34,437 nucleotides of DNA from Chloroflexota bacterium (lineage in GTDB: Bacteria; Chloroflexota; UBA6077; SHYK01). The stretch is taken from assembly GCA_009377635.1 (NCBI GenBank), contig WHTR01000029.1, positions 1 through 34,437 on the forward strand. The letters are read 5' to 3'. Positions 8,176 to 15,589 of this stretch are shown piece after piece (the first letter of the stretch is position 1; each line of letters begins with the position of its first letter). Both the position numbers and the translations under genes were made by a program. The notes beneath the pieces were generated by a model that worked only from the letters and a program-made list of their open reading frames with translations, did not search any database and was not told the origin of the DNA.

Positions 8176-9158
8176 ACGGGCGCCAGCGGATCGTGGTGCT
8201 CGGCGGCGGGAGCGGTGGACTCGTCGCCGCGACTCGGCTGGGACGACGTCTGGGAGCCGACCACGAGGTCGTGCTGATCGATCGGAGCCCCGAACACGTC
8301 TACATGCCCTCGCTGCTGTGGGTGATGGTGGGACAACGCCAGCCGGGCGACATCACGCGCAAGCTAGCCCGGCTCGAGCACCGCAGCGTGCATGTCGTGC
8401 AGGCCCAGATCGAGGGCATCGAGCCGCATCGCCAGGAGGTGGTGACGTCCGGCGGACCCGTAGGATACGACCATCTCATCATCTCGCTTGGCCTGCAACC
8501 GGCTCCAGAGCAGATCCCGGGATTCGTGGCGGGGGCGGACCACGCGTGGGAGATGGGCGCGGCGCTGCAGCTCCGGGAGAAGCTCCGGCGTTTCGAACGA
8601 GGCCGCGTGGTGATCGCCGTCCCGCCCGGGCCCTACCGGTGTCCGCCCGCGCCCTACGAGACGCAGTACCTGCTCGACAGCTATTTCCGGGAGCGCGGCA
8701 TCCGCGAACGTGTGGAGATGACGTTCTACACGCGGGACCCCGCGCCGCGCGGGCCCTCCACGGACCCCTCGGTCTGGATGGACACGCAGGCGCGGGCGCG
8801 CGGGATCGGCCAGCATTACTCGTACTTCGTCGAGTCGATTGATCCCGAGCAGAAGGTCATGCACGGGCGCTACGGGCTAGACGTTCCCTACGACCTGCTG
8901 TTCATGATCCCGCCGCATCGGCCGGCGCAGCCCTTGATCGACAGCCACATCGCGGACAGCCTGATGGGTGTGCGTGTGGACTACGACACGCTCGAGACGC
9001 GGTGGGACAACGTTTACGCTATCGGCGACTGTGCCGATATGCCCGCGTCGAAGGCGGGGGTGGTCGCGCACCAAGAGGCGGACGTCGTGGCGCACAACAT
9101 CGAGGTGACGGTCACGAGGCGGGGACATCCGGAGACGCTGCGTCTCCACACCATGTGA
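8166..9158 (+). CDS. Sulfide:quinone oxidoreductase-like FAD protein (truncated by in-frame TGA)
   Basis: The 330-residue product is a two-dinucleotide-binding flavoprotein of the SQR/flavocytochrome c sulfide dehydrogenase type. The N-terminal FAD loop is VVLGGGSGGLVAATRL (10-25). A redox-Cys segment reads GPYRCPPAPYE. The C-terminal FAD motif is VYAIGDCADMPASKAG. Family members oxidise sulfide or related sulfur and pass electrons to quinone at the membrane; others in the superfamily have unknown donors. The frame ends at TGA 9156-9158, but the same frame continues with the family's C-terminal membrane-binding tail to 9320, listed separately. The start overlaps the small upstream gene. Without the tail the product may not dock to the membrane. 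Confidence 0.8.
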   Translation: MAVNGRQRIVVLGGGSGGLVAATRLGRRLGADHEVVLIDRSPEHVYMPSLLWVMVGQRQPGDITRKLARLEHRSVHVVQAQIEGIEPHRQEVVTSGGPVGYDHLIISLGLQPAPEQIPGFVAGADHAWEMGAALQLREKLRRFERGRVVIAVPPGPYRCPPAPYETQYLLDSYFRERGIRERVEMTFYTRDPAPRGPSTDPSVWMDTQARARGIGQHYSYFVESIDPEQKVMHGRYGLDVPYDLLFMIPPHRPAQPLIDSHIADSLMGVRVDYDTLETRWDNVYAIGDCADMPASKAGVVAHQEADVVAHNIEVTVTRRGHPETLRLHTM

Positions 9159-9320
9159 CTCCTCTCCTTTGGCGCCGGGCGCGCCGCCGCGAACCGCACG
9201 ACGTATCCGAACGGCTGGCCCCCGTTTGGCTCCGGGTCGTCCCGAAGCTGGGGGCCATCTCCCCTGATCTACTGGGCGAAGCTGGCCTTTGAGAAATGGT
9301 GGCTGTGGCGGTACTTCTGA
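9159..9320 (+). pseudogene. In-frame C-terminal tail of the SQR-like gene, cut off by the TGA at 9156
   Basis: After the TGA, 53 codons stay open in the same frame as the flavoprotein and end at TGA 9318-9320. They read LLSFGAGRAAA, then a Pro/Gly-rich link, then SPLIYWAKLAFEKWWLWRYF. That ending, an aromatic amphipathic helix with K and FEK, is the typical SQR C-terminus that sits in the membrane. The expected residue at the stop would be Cys or Trp, one base from TGA. Together with 8166-9158 this gives 384 sense codons, a normal length. This points to a single nonsense change or a sequence error. Confidence 0.7.
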
Positions 9321-9415
9321 GATTGTGGGCCTTCGGTGCGCCCGCGTGATGGGGGCGGACCCTCTCCCCCGCGCACACCACGGTTGCGAGGGAGGTTCTC
9401 AAGACGGAGGGGGCG

Positions 9416-10306
9416 ATGGCTGAGCTGAGCGGAATCATCTGCGCGTGCTTGACGCCGTTCAACGAGCGCGACTGCGTTGACTACGGCGCCCTCGAGCGCG
9501 AGATCCAGTATATCGTCGAAGAGTGCGGCGTCGACGCGATCTCGATCGCGGCCGTCGAGGCGGCGGAGTACACCCGCCTCACCATTGAAGAGCGCAAGGA
9601 TCTTCTCCGTAGGGCCGTGGAGATGGTGGATCGACGATTGCCGACGATCGCCGGGTGCTCGCACCAGAGCTTCCGGGTGGTAGGCGAACTATGTGAGTTC
9701 GCGGCCGGCATCGGAGCGGACTACGCGCAGGTGCTGATGCCCACGCTCCCATGGGGCGGCAATCCCGAGGGCGGAGAGCTGGTGGAGTACTTCACCGAGG
9801 TCGCAACGCGGAGCCCCCTGCCGATTGTGGCCTACCACAATCCGGGCCCCGGCGCCGACCCGGACTTCGCCACCTTCGTCAAGCTGAGCACGAACGCGCG
9901 GGTCCACTATTTCAAAGAGAGCTCGCGCGACACGCTCAAGATCGCGCGCATGATCGAGGAGATCCAGCGGGCGGGGAACGCGGGCTACTTCACGACGATG
10001 CAGCCACTGCTCATGACGCTGATGATGGGCGGCGCGGGCGCCACTATGCCGCCGCCGGGCGCCAAGATCGGCGCGCGAGTGGTCAAGGCGCATCGCGAGG
10101 GGGACTTCGACGAGGCTCACCGCTGGCAGCGGCTCTACGCGGCGTTCCCGAGCAAGTGGCCACAGTACGGACTTCCACCCGTGATGAAGGCGGCGCTCCA
10201 GGAGATCGGGGTGGACATCGGCCGTCCGGCGCGCCCTTACCTACCGGTCACCCCCGCCGACCGACTGCAGATCCGCGAGCTCCTCCGCGAAGCCGGCCTC
10301 CTGTAG
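9416..10306 (+). CDS. DHDPS/N-acetylneuraminate lyase family aldolase or hydratase, active-site residues intact
   Basis: A 296-residue class I aldolase-type TIM barrel. The catalytic Tyr is Y140 in PIVAYHNPGPG, and the Schiff-base Lys is K167 in HYFKESSRD. Members condense or cleave pyruvate with aldehydes, or act as hydratase-aldolases on ring-cleavage products. The usual GTTGE substrate loop is replaced here by VEAAEY (47-52), so dihydrodipicolinate synthesis is unlikely. The ATG follows a GGAGGGGG site. It converges on a paralogue at 10400-11380 with 93 bases between. In this context a role in breaking down an aromatic or sugar-acid product is plausible but unproven. Confidence 0.88.
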   Translation: MAELSGIICACLTPFNERDCVDYGALEREIQYIVEECGVDAISIAAVEAAEYTRLTIEERKDLLRRAVEMVDRRLPTIAGCSHQSFRVVGELCEFAAGIGADYAQVLMPTLPWGGNPEGGELVEYFTEVATRSPLPIVAYHNPGPGADPDFATFVKLSTNARVHYFKESSRDTLKIARMIEEIQRAGNAGYFTTMQPLLMTLMMGGAGATMPPPGAKIGARVVKAHREGDFDEAHRWQRLYAAFPSKWPQYGLPPVMKAALQEIGVDIGRPARPYLPVTPADRLQIRELLREAGLL

Positions 10307-10399
10307 CCAAAGGCTCACTCTGCACCGCCCTCGCCTCCCAGACGCTCCACTGACGATCTTCGAAGCGAGCTATGTTTGGCCCCGGGGGGATGCGACCGG

Positions 10400-11380
10400 C
10401 TAAGGCTTCCGGAGCAGCTCGGACCGCAACCCGATCGGGCCCAGCACGTTTTGGGGCGTCGGCGTGTCCTCCCCGGGCTCTTTGAGACCCACCTCCTCCA
10501 GGAACTGGCCGATCGCGGCCTCGTCCCACCGCGAGACCCGACCGTACGGTCGCGCCGGCTCGCCCAAATCGATCCCGAGGTGGCGCATGGCCACCTTCAT
10601 CACCGGCGGATTACCGTACCGGTACCACCGCCCAGGAAAAAGTCCGAGGATGCGCTGCCACTCGATCGCGCGCTCCCGGTCGCCCGCCCGAAATGCGCGG
10701 ACCACCTGTGCTCCCACGTACGCCGCGGGCGGTGGCATCGCTGCCCCCGATCCCCCCAGCGTGAGGTTGATGTGCAGGGAGGGGGCCGTGGTGAAGTAAC
10801 CGGCGCTCCCCCGCCGGTCGATCTCCTCGGCGAGGCGGCTGATCCGCGTGATGTCGCCCGAGGTCTCGATCACATAGGGCAGGTTAAAGATGTCGGCGAT
10901 GCGCAGGTAGAGGGGGATCGCGGGGTCAGCGCCGGGACCGCGGTTGTGCGACACGCACAGCGCGAGCGGACTGCGGCGAGCGACCTCGGCCACGTAGTCA
11001 TAGGTCTCGTCGGGATCCGGGTCGCCGCCCCACAGGCGAATCGGCATGACCGCCTCGACGACATCCGCGCCCGCCTCGGCGGCGTGGTGCGCCAGCTCCA
11101 CCGTTCGTTCAAGCGAGGGATGCGAGATCCCAGCGATCACGGGGATACGGCCGGCGACCATCTGCACCCCCTGACGGATCAGGGCGCCGCGCTGCTCCCA
11201 TGTGAGCACGCTGTACTCGGCATCCTCGGTCGCGCCGATGGCGATCGCGTCAGCATGGCAGACCTCAATGATGTAATCGATCTCGAGCTCGAGCGCGCAG
11301 AGATCGACCTCGCCGTCGTCGGCGAAGGGCGTCAGGCAGGTCGCGATAACACCACGGATCGCGGGGGTCGAGTCACCCAT
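10400..11380 (-). CDS. DHDPS-family paralogue lacking both the catalytic Tyr and the Schiff-base Lys
   Basis: A 326-residue homologue of the gene at 9416, alignable along its whole length (SLERTVELAHHAAEAGADVV, LWGGDPDPDETYDYV, MPPPAAYVGAQVVRA). Where the neighbour has AYHNPGPG this protein has VSHNRGPG (Tyr to Ser at 144), and where it has YFKESS this one has YVIETS (Lys to Ile at 171). Classic Schiff-base chemistry is therefore not possible. The rest of the barrel is undamaged and the frame is clean, so it looks like a maintained gene. The open frame runs to 11611, but GGGAG lies 5 bases before the ATG at 11380, which I chose. A GATAAT (minus strand, 11442-11447) could be its -10 box. It has about 24 extra C-terminal residues. 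It could be a regulatory partner or a repurposed enzyme. Confidence 0.85.
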   Translation of the reverse strand: MGDSTPAIRGVIATCLTPFADDGEVDLCALELEIDYIIEVCHADAIAIGATEDAEYSVLTWEQRGALIRQGVQMVAGRIPVIAGISHPSLERTVELAHHAAEAGADVVEAVMPIRLWGGDPDPDETYDYVAEVARRSPLALCVSHNRGPGADPAIPLYLRIADIFNLPYVIETSGDITRISRLAEEIDRRGSAGYFTTAPSLHINLTLGGSGAAMPPPAAYVGAQVVRAFRAGDRERAIEWQRILGLFPGRWYRYGNPPVMKVAMRHLGIDLGEPARPYGRVSRWDEAAIGQFLEEVGLKEPGEDTPTPQNVLGPIGLRSELLRKP

Positions 11381-11499
11381 CGCAACTCCCAAGAACCGAG
11401 CAGTGGATTTGGTTCGCCGTCTACAAGTCTGCGTTGCTACTATTATCATGGTGGAGAGCGCGATGCCAGGGCAAGCGGCAGTTCCCCGCCTCCGTGGGT

Positions 11500-11790
11500 T
11501 CCGGTGCAGTGAGGGTGTCCCCGCGGCGCTCCTCAACAACAACGAGTATCGCTCGACGTTCCCTTTCGCAGGACTTACCGGGCATCCCATGGACCTGCAG
11601 TGGGAGTGCACGCACTATTCCTGCCAGCGCGCTTCTCGTCCCGAGACCCGCTGAAGTGGCAACCGGAATGGCTACGGCAACCCGTGGAACATCCATTTGT
11701 GGGACCAGCGGTAGAGGAGACCCGCAGCCGCCGTCGACCCGGCGGAGCTGTACATCGAGTCCGCGGTCGTCGGCCAACGCGGAGCGCAAG
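11500..11790 (+). pseudogene. Decayed C-terminal fragment of a family 5 substrate-binding protein
   Basis: In one frame, NEYRSTFPFAGLTGHPMDLQ, then a variant of the HSSQ-type block, then (after a TGA at 11652-11654) SGNRNGYGNP follow the order of the binding proteins at 1558 and 30254 (EYRAIFPGFALQGHP, then NNSRYMNPDLD). The TGA sits where the family usually has Trp (ENRWSG-type), a single-base change. Upstream residues (PRR, about 11505) and downstream residues (VDPAEL, about 11740) suggest further homology in shifted frames. There is no signal peptide, start codon or clean end. The limits are approximate. This is a relic. Confidence 0.55.
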
Positions 11791-11895
11791 GTCAGCGGAC
11801 TAGTCCCAGCTCCTTCTGCGACGGATCGAACTCCTGGAGGCGCCGAGCGATGCGGCACGGGCAAGACGAAGTACAGCAATGAGCGGAGGACGACG

Positions 11896-12051
11896 ATGAC
11901 GGTTCGAGTCGGAGTATTCACTTCTGGCTGTCAGCGCTCCTCAGTTAGCCAACCGAACTTGCCTTGGCTCTTGACAGGGTTCCTCGCCGACAACAGTATT
12001 CCCTTGGCTGATAGCCACAGTAGTGCGCCGCCAGGTGACGACGTCCACTGA
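11896..12051 (+). CDS. Possible 51-residue ORF with strong ribosome-binding site; perhaps a truncated gene
   Basis: An ATG at 11896 follows GGAGG (11885-11889) at a spacing of 6. The product opens MTVRVGVFTSG, which resembles the first strand of an ABC-type or NMT1-like binding protein lacking a signal peptide. It then becomes low in recognisable features and ends after 51 codons. The following sequence in other frames contains fragments such as VTTSTDEAIRR that would suit such a protein, so this may be the start of a frameshifted and deleted gene. It lies 30 bases before the first VOC gene. Evidence is thin. Confidence 0.25.
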   Translation: MTVRVGVFTSGCQRSSVSQPNLPWLLTGFLADNSIPLADSHSSAPPGDDVH

Positions 12052-12081
12052 CGAGGCCATCCGCAGGAAGGGAGGAACAGC

Positions 12082-12948
12082 GTGCCCAGACTCAACCACC
12101 TCGCCATCATGTGTCAGGATCCGGATCGTCTGAAGCAGTTCTACGGGCGATGGTTTGGCTTCGAGGAGCTGAACCGCACCGCGGGAGGCACCGTCTACAT
12201 CACCGACGGCTACTTCAACGTCGCGCTCATGAAGCAGGGGGCGCCGGACCTCGCCGAGCGCGACCCACGCCTCGGGCTACACCACCTCGGCTTTCAGATT
12301 GAAAGCATCGACGATGTCCGAAAGCGGCTCGAAGCGTTCGACCGATCGATGCAGATCACCGAGCGGCCCAAGGGCGGCTACGCCGAGTACCGCGTGGTTG
12401 ATCCGGAGGGGATCAGTATCGACCTCTCCGAAGAGGGCTGGGGCACGAAGGCCGAGATGCGCATCCCCGGGATCCGCCACATCGCGACCGCGAACAAGGA
12501 CTCGCAGCGAAAGTTCGCCTTCTACTGCCAGGTGTTCGGCATGCGCGACGCGGGACGATCGGAGGACGAGGTTGACCAGCACATCGCGATGAGCCTTGGC
12601 GGGGAGCCCGGTCCGGATCTGCGACAGCAGGCGCGTGTCGGCTCCGCCCACAGTGGGACGCAGGGAACCGGTGTCCGCTTCGCCGGCGACGGCTTCGTGA
12701 ATTATGCACTGCTCGGGCCGCGGCCGACCGAGCCACGTCCGGGCGTCAACCACTTCGGGTTGCTGGCGCGGGAGCCGTACGAGCTGATGCACCGCATCGC
12801 GGAAGAGGATTTCATCCGCCTCGACCAGAGACCGCCGGACCGGTTCGCCGAGTACCGAATCTGGGACCCGGAGGGCAACGCGCTCGATCTCTCCATGCAC
12901 AAGGGGTACAAGGTCGACGTGGATCAGACGGACCGGATTGCGGAGTGA
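12082..12948 (+). CDS. VOC (vicinal oxygen chelate) superfamily protein, two-domain, extradiol dioxygenase/glyoxalase type
   Basis: A 288-residue protein made of two beta-alpha-beta-beta-beta modules, about 1-125 and 128-280. Metal-site candidates in the first are H6 (LNHLAIM), H67/H68 (GLHHLGF) and the D-P-E-G/D-L strand (VVDPEGISIDLS). The second repeats the pattern with IRHIATA (H133), VNHFGLLA and WDPEGNALDLS. The family includes type I extradiol dioxygenases, glyoxalases and isomerases. The start is GTG 12082, with GGGAGG upstream. A paralogue follows 47 bases downstream, probably in the same transcript. The substrate is unknown. Ring cleavage is possible but only one of several options. 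Confidence 0.85.
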   Translation: MPRLNHLAIMCQDPDRLKQFYGRWFGFEELNRTAGGTVYITDGYFNVALMKQGAPDLAERDPRLGLHHLGFQIESIDDVRKRLEAFDRSMQITERPKGGYAEYRVVDPEGISIDLSEEGWGTKAEMRIPGIRHIATANKDSQRKFAFYCQVFGMRDAGRSEDEVDQHIAMSLGGEPGPDLRQQARVGSAHSGTQGTGVRFAGDGFVNYALLGPRPTEPRPGVNHFGLLAREPYELMHRIAEEDFIRLDQRPPDRFAEYRIWDPEGNALDLSMHKGYKVDVDQTDRIAE

Positions 12949-12995
12949 ACGGAGCGGGGGCACCGCCAACCTCGCCAAGCGGAGGAGGAGTCGCC

Positions 12996-13766
12996 ATGCC
13001 GCGAGTCAAACAGATGGCAATCGTCTGCCGGAGCCCGGAAGTGATGCGGGAGTACTACCGCCGCTGGTTCGGTTTGGAGGACGTATGTCGAAGCAGCGAC
13101 GGGAGCATGTTTCTTACGGACGGGTATCTCAACATCGGCCTGATCAAGCAAGGATCACCGATTGCCGGTGCGGCCGCCGAGCCGGGGATGCACCATATCG
13201 GCTTTCACGTCGACAGCCTCGCCGAGATCGAGCAGCGCATCGAGGAGTTCGATCCTTCGATCCGGATGGAAAGGCGGCCGCCCGAGGACCCGTACTCCCA
13301 GTTTCGCATCACGGTGAGTGGCGGCCTGGCCGTCGATATCTCGGAGCAAGGCTACGGCGTCGATGGTCAGAAACGGGTGCCCGGGATCCGGCACATCGCC
13401 CACGGGGATCCGAACGTCGATCGCAAGCTCAGCTTCTACGCCAAGGTCTTCGCAATGGACGAGGTCGAGGTGAACGTCGGTGGGACCGACGAGGGCGGCC
13501 GCACCCGCGGGTGCGTCGCCGATGGCTTCGTAAACATCTGCCTGGTTCGGCCGCGAGAGGGCGCGAACCATTTTGGCGTCCTGATCGCCGAACCCGTCGG
13601 CGTGACGGCAAGGATGAAGGAGGTGTACCCGACGCGCCCCGAGCTCTGGGAGGTGACGCGGCCGGGCGTCGAGGCCCACATTCTGGACGTGGAGCGCAAC
13701 AACCTATCGCTGTCGGCGACTCGAGGATGGGAAGTCGCGCCGGGCGTCTGGGACAAGCTGGCGTAA
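12996..13766 (+). CDS. VOC superfamily protein, tandem paralogue with an altered first metal position
   Basis: A 256-residue two-module VOC protein similar to the preceding gene (LTDGYLNIGLIKQGSP against ITDGYFNVALMKQGAP). The open frame begins at 12945, but GGAGGAGGAG lies 5 bases before the ATG at 12996, giving MPRVKQMAIV, which aligns with MPRLNHLAIM of the neighbour. At residue 6 the His of the neighbour is Gln here, so the first-module metal site may be lost. MHHIGFH and ANHFGVL retain His. The C-terminus ends normally. Probably co-transcribed with 12082, and it may form a mixed complex with it. Confidence 0.82.
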   Translation: MPRVKQMAIVCRSPEVMREYYRRWFGLEDVCRSSDGSMFLTDGYLNIGLIKQGSPIAGAAAEPGMHHIGFHVDSLAEIEQRIEEFDPSIRMERRPPEDPYSQFRITVSGGLAVDISEQGYGVDGQKRVPGIRHIAHGDPNVDRKLSFYAKVFAMDEVEVNVGGTDEGGRTRGCVADGFVNICLVRPREGANHFGVLIAEPVGVTARMKEVYPTRPELWEVTRPGVEAHILDVERNNLSLSATRGWEVAPGVWDKLA

Positions 13767-13825
13767 CACGGCGCCCACGGTACCAAGGGCTGCAGCGTCT
13801 TTCAGTAAATCCAGAGGCGCCGACC

Positions 13826-14010
13826 GAATGGGCGACCACGCCGGCTGGAGCGGCTCATAGAATGTTTCCGGTATGGCGAGCGACGTGGCGGAGCCTATTT
13901 CGCGCGGGAATCGGAAGCGACCCGCCTGATCCGGGTCTTCCCGGGCGAGGTCTATACCCCGGTCGGCGTGAAGAACGCACAGGGTCGTATTGTGGCCGAC
14001 AACGCTCGAT
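13826..14010 (+). pseudogene. Internal fragment of an M29-like (aminopeptidase T/NicX-type) gene
   Basis: From 13890, one frame reads GAYFARESEATRLIRVFPGE followed by VYTPVG and then KNAQGRIV. This matches DAYFAAEAEASRFIRVFPGE, VYTPVG and DAEGTIV in the intact gene at 15590. Upstream, in other frames, EWATTPAG and NVSGMASDVAE match RWRITSPAG and DISGRVGKGSDVAD of the same protein. The piece covers roughly residues 145-202 of the 340-residue paralogue, contains frame changes and a stop, and has no start or end. It lies 1.6 kb upstream of the intact copy, separated by the ornithine-cyclodeaminase gene. Edges are approximate. Confidence 0.7.
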
Positions 14011-14065
14011 CATGGCCGGCCTCGCGTGGTGTGTTCACGGCGGCGGTCGAGTCGACACACGTCGC

Positions 14066-15226
14066 TCAATCGCGGATGTCTTGCAGGAACCACTCGGTCG
14101 GCACCTCGCGCCCGAGGCCGGCGGCGCGGGCCTTTTCGTACACGAGGGATGCGACCGTCACGAACTGAAGCCCCTGCTTCCCGCCGCCGCGGGCCACGCC
14201 GCCAGAGGAGCTGATCCCCTCGTCACTCTTCCGTCCCTGCTTCGCGCCAGCGATGAGGTCTACGAGCGGGACCGCTCGACCGCGGAAGCCCGGCGTCATG
14301 CGCGACCGGGCCGCGGGATCCGCATCGTTGCGCGCGGCTTCCCGCGGCTGGCGCCGGCTGGGCCCCATGGCCTGATTGAGAGCATCGACATTCCCGGCGA
14401 GATAGGTCGTGAAGCCCTCGGAGTCGTCAACCGGGATTCCCTGCACAACCTGACTTGATGGGTCTCCACCGATGCCTACGTCGATGCGCGCGTAGACCTC
14501 CGGCGCAAACTCGCCGGCCACCTGCGTGAGGTGCATCCCGGGTTCCAGCATCGGCGCGAAGACCGTTGGCACCACGGAGTTCGTGCAGCTTGAGAGAATG
14601 TCCACGCCCTTGACTGCCTCCTCCGCGCTGGCGCATGGGATGGCCTCGAGGTCCAACAGCTCGGACATCTCCTTGGCGTAGGCCTCGCGGTTCGCCGGCG
14701 TGGGGCTGTAGACCTTCACCTGCTTGATCGGGCGCGCGGCGGCAAACGCCATCAAGTGGCTGCGGGCCATGCCCCCGGCGCCAAGCATGCCGACCGTCGT
14801 GGCGTCGGACTTCGCGAGGTACTTGGCGCCCAGGCCGGCGAGCGCGCCGACGCGGAGGTGTTGCAAATAGCCCTCGTTGATGATAGCGAGCGGCTCACCC
14901 GTGTTGGTGTCGAAGAGGAAGATCAATCCACAGAACAGACCGGGCTGGACACAGTACTTGTCTTCGACCCGCCCGCCGCCGTGATCCCGCCAGCTCACCA
15001 CGTCCGACTTCATGCGGATCGCGTGGCGCCGGAGGCCCTTGCTGGAGCCCTCCATCGTTCCCCAGCGATGGAAGGACCCCTCGTTGTCCGTCTCGGTGTA
15101 GATGTCAACGCGGGGGCGGGCCACCAGCTCCTGGCGTGCCAGCTCGCGATGGCCATCCTCCAGCACACGAAGGGTGTCGTCGATCTTCAGGATTCTTTTG
15201 ACGTCGTCGTTGTTGATGAAGAACAT
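14066..15226 (-). CDS. Ornithine cyclodeaminase/mu-crystallin family protein (NAD(P)-dependent)
   Basis: A 386-residue member of the family that includes ornithine cyclodeaminase, ketimine reductases and imino-acid dehydrogenases. K73 in IRMKSDVV matches the substrate-contacting Lys region. The Rossmann loop VGMLGAGGMARSH (145-157) binds the dinucleotide. The ending EVPTEWFLQDIRD is shared with the second copy at 21872. The start ATG at 15226 follows GAGGAGG. An Arg-rich stretch around 290-312 differs from the paralogue and may be a lineage-specific insert. It is divergent from the M29-like gene downstream. The substrate is unknown; longer members of this family often lie in degradation clusters. 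Confidence 0.88.
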   Translation of the reverse strand: MFFINNDDVKRILKIDDTLRVLEDGHRELARQELVARPRVDIYTETDNEGSFHRWGTMEGSSKGLRRHAIRMKSDVVSWRDHGGGRVEDKYCVQPGLFCGLIFLFDTNTGEPLAIINEGYLQHLRVGALAGLGAKYLAKSDATTVGMLGAGGMARSHLMAFAAARPIKQVKVYSPTPANREAYAKEMSELLDLEAIPCASAEEAVKGVDILSSCTNSVVPTVFAPMLEPGMHLTQVAGEFAPEVYARIDVGIGGDPSSQVVQGIPVDDSEGFTTYLAGNVDALNQAMGPSRRQPREAARNDADPAARSRMTPGFRGRAVPLVDLIAGAKQGRKSDEGISSSGGVARGGGKQGLQFVTVASLVYEKARAAGLGREVPTEWFLQDIRD

Positions 15227-15589
15227 CTCGCCTCCTCAGCGCACGTCCCAGATGGTACCGCATGGTCCACGGCGATGAGCCTCGACTGCTTCGGTTCCGT
15301 ATTTCGCTGGGGGCCGTCGTTGGCTTCTCCACAACCCTCTCGTAGTATGATGACGCCTTGATCCAAGCTTTCCCATGTCACTGCTCATCGCGCCAACCCA
15401 TCATTGGCCACCGCCTGCTCCCGATTGGGCCGGCAATCATCGGCAGTACGTCAAGATCATACTCTCGCGCTCTTTGAATGAACTGCAGCCTCTTGCCGAG
15501 CGCATGGACTTGCGGTATGTTGGGGGCGGAGCGGGTCTTCGTGCTGATCGACACGTAGGCGGCCCAGGACGCAAAGGAGGAGGTGGGGG
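15227..15589. other. Divergent intergenic region, no recognisable gene
   Basis: This separates the divergent ornithine-cyclodeaminase-like (minus) and M29-like (plus) genes. A TATGAT at 15346-15351 is a candidate -10 box, with TTGGCT at 15320-15325 as a poor -35 (20-base spacer). It would give a leader of about 230 bases before 15590. Short open frames here are not protein-like. GGAGGAGGT shortly before 15590 is the ribosome-binding site of the plus-strand gene. I see no terminator or operator with confidence. Confidence 0.4.

Noticed and set aside
9150-9200. TGA in the SQR-like gene as a selenocysteine codon
   Set aside because: No convincing SECIS-like hairpin at the required distance, no selenium genes in view, and other nonsense changes in the window are TAG, so a simple mutation is the better reading.
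12938-14458. 506-codon plus-strand open frame
   Set aside because: Arg/Gly/Pro-rich, and lies across the second VOC gene, an M29 fragment and the antisense of the cyclodeaminase gene; no recognisable domain.
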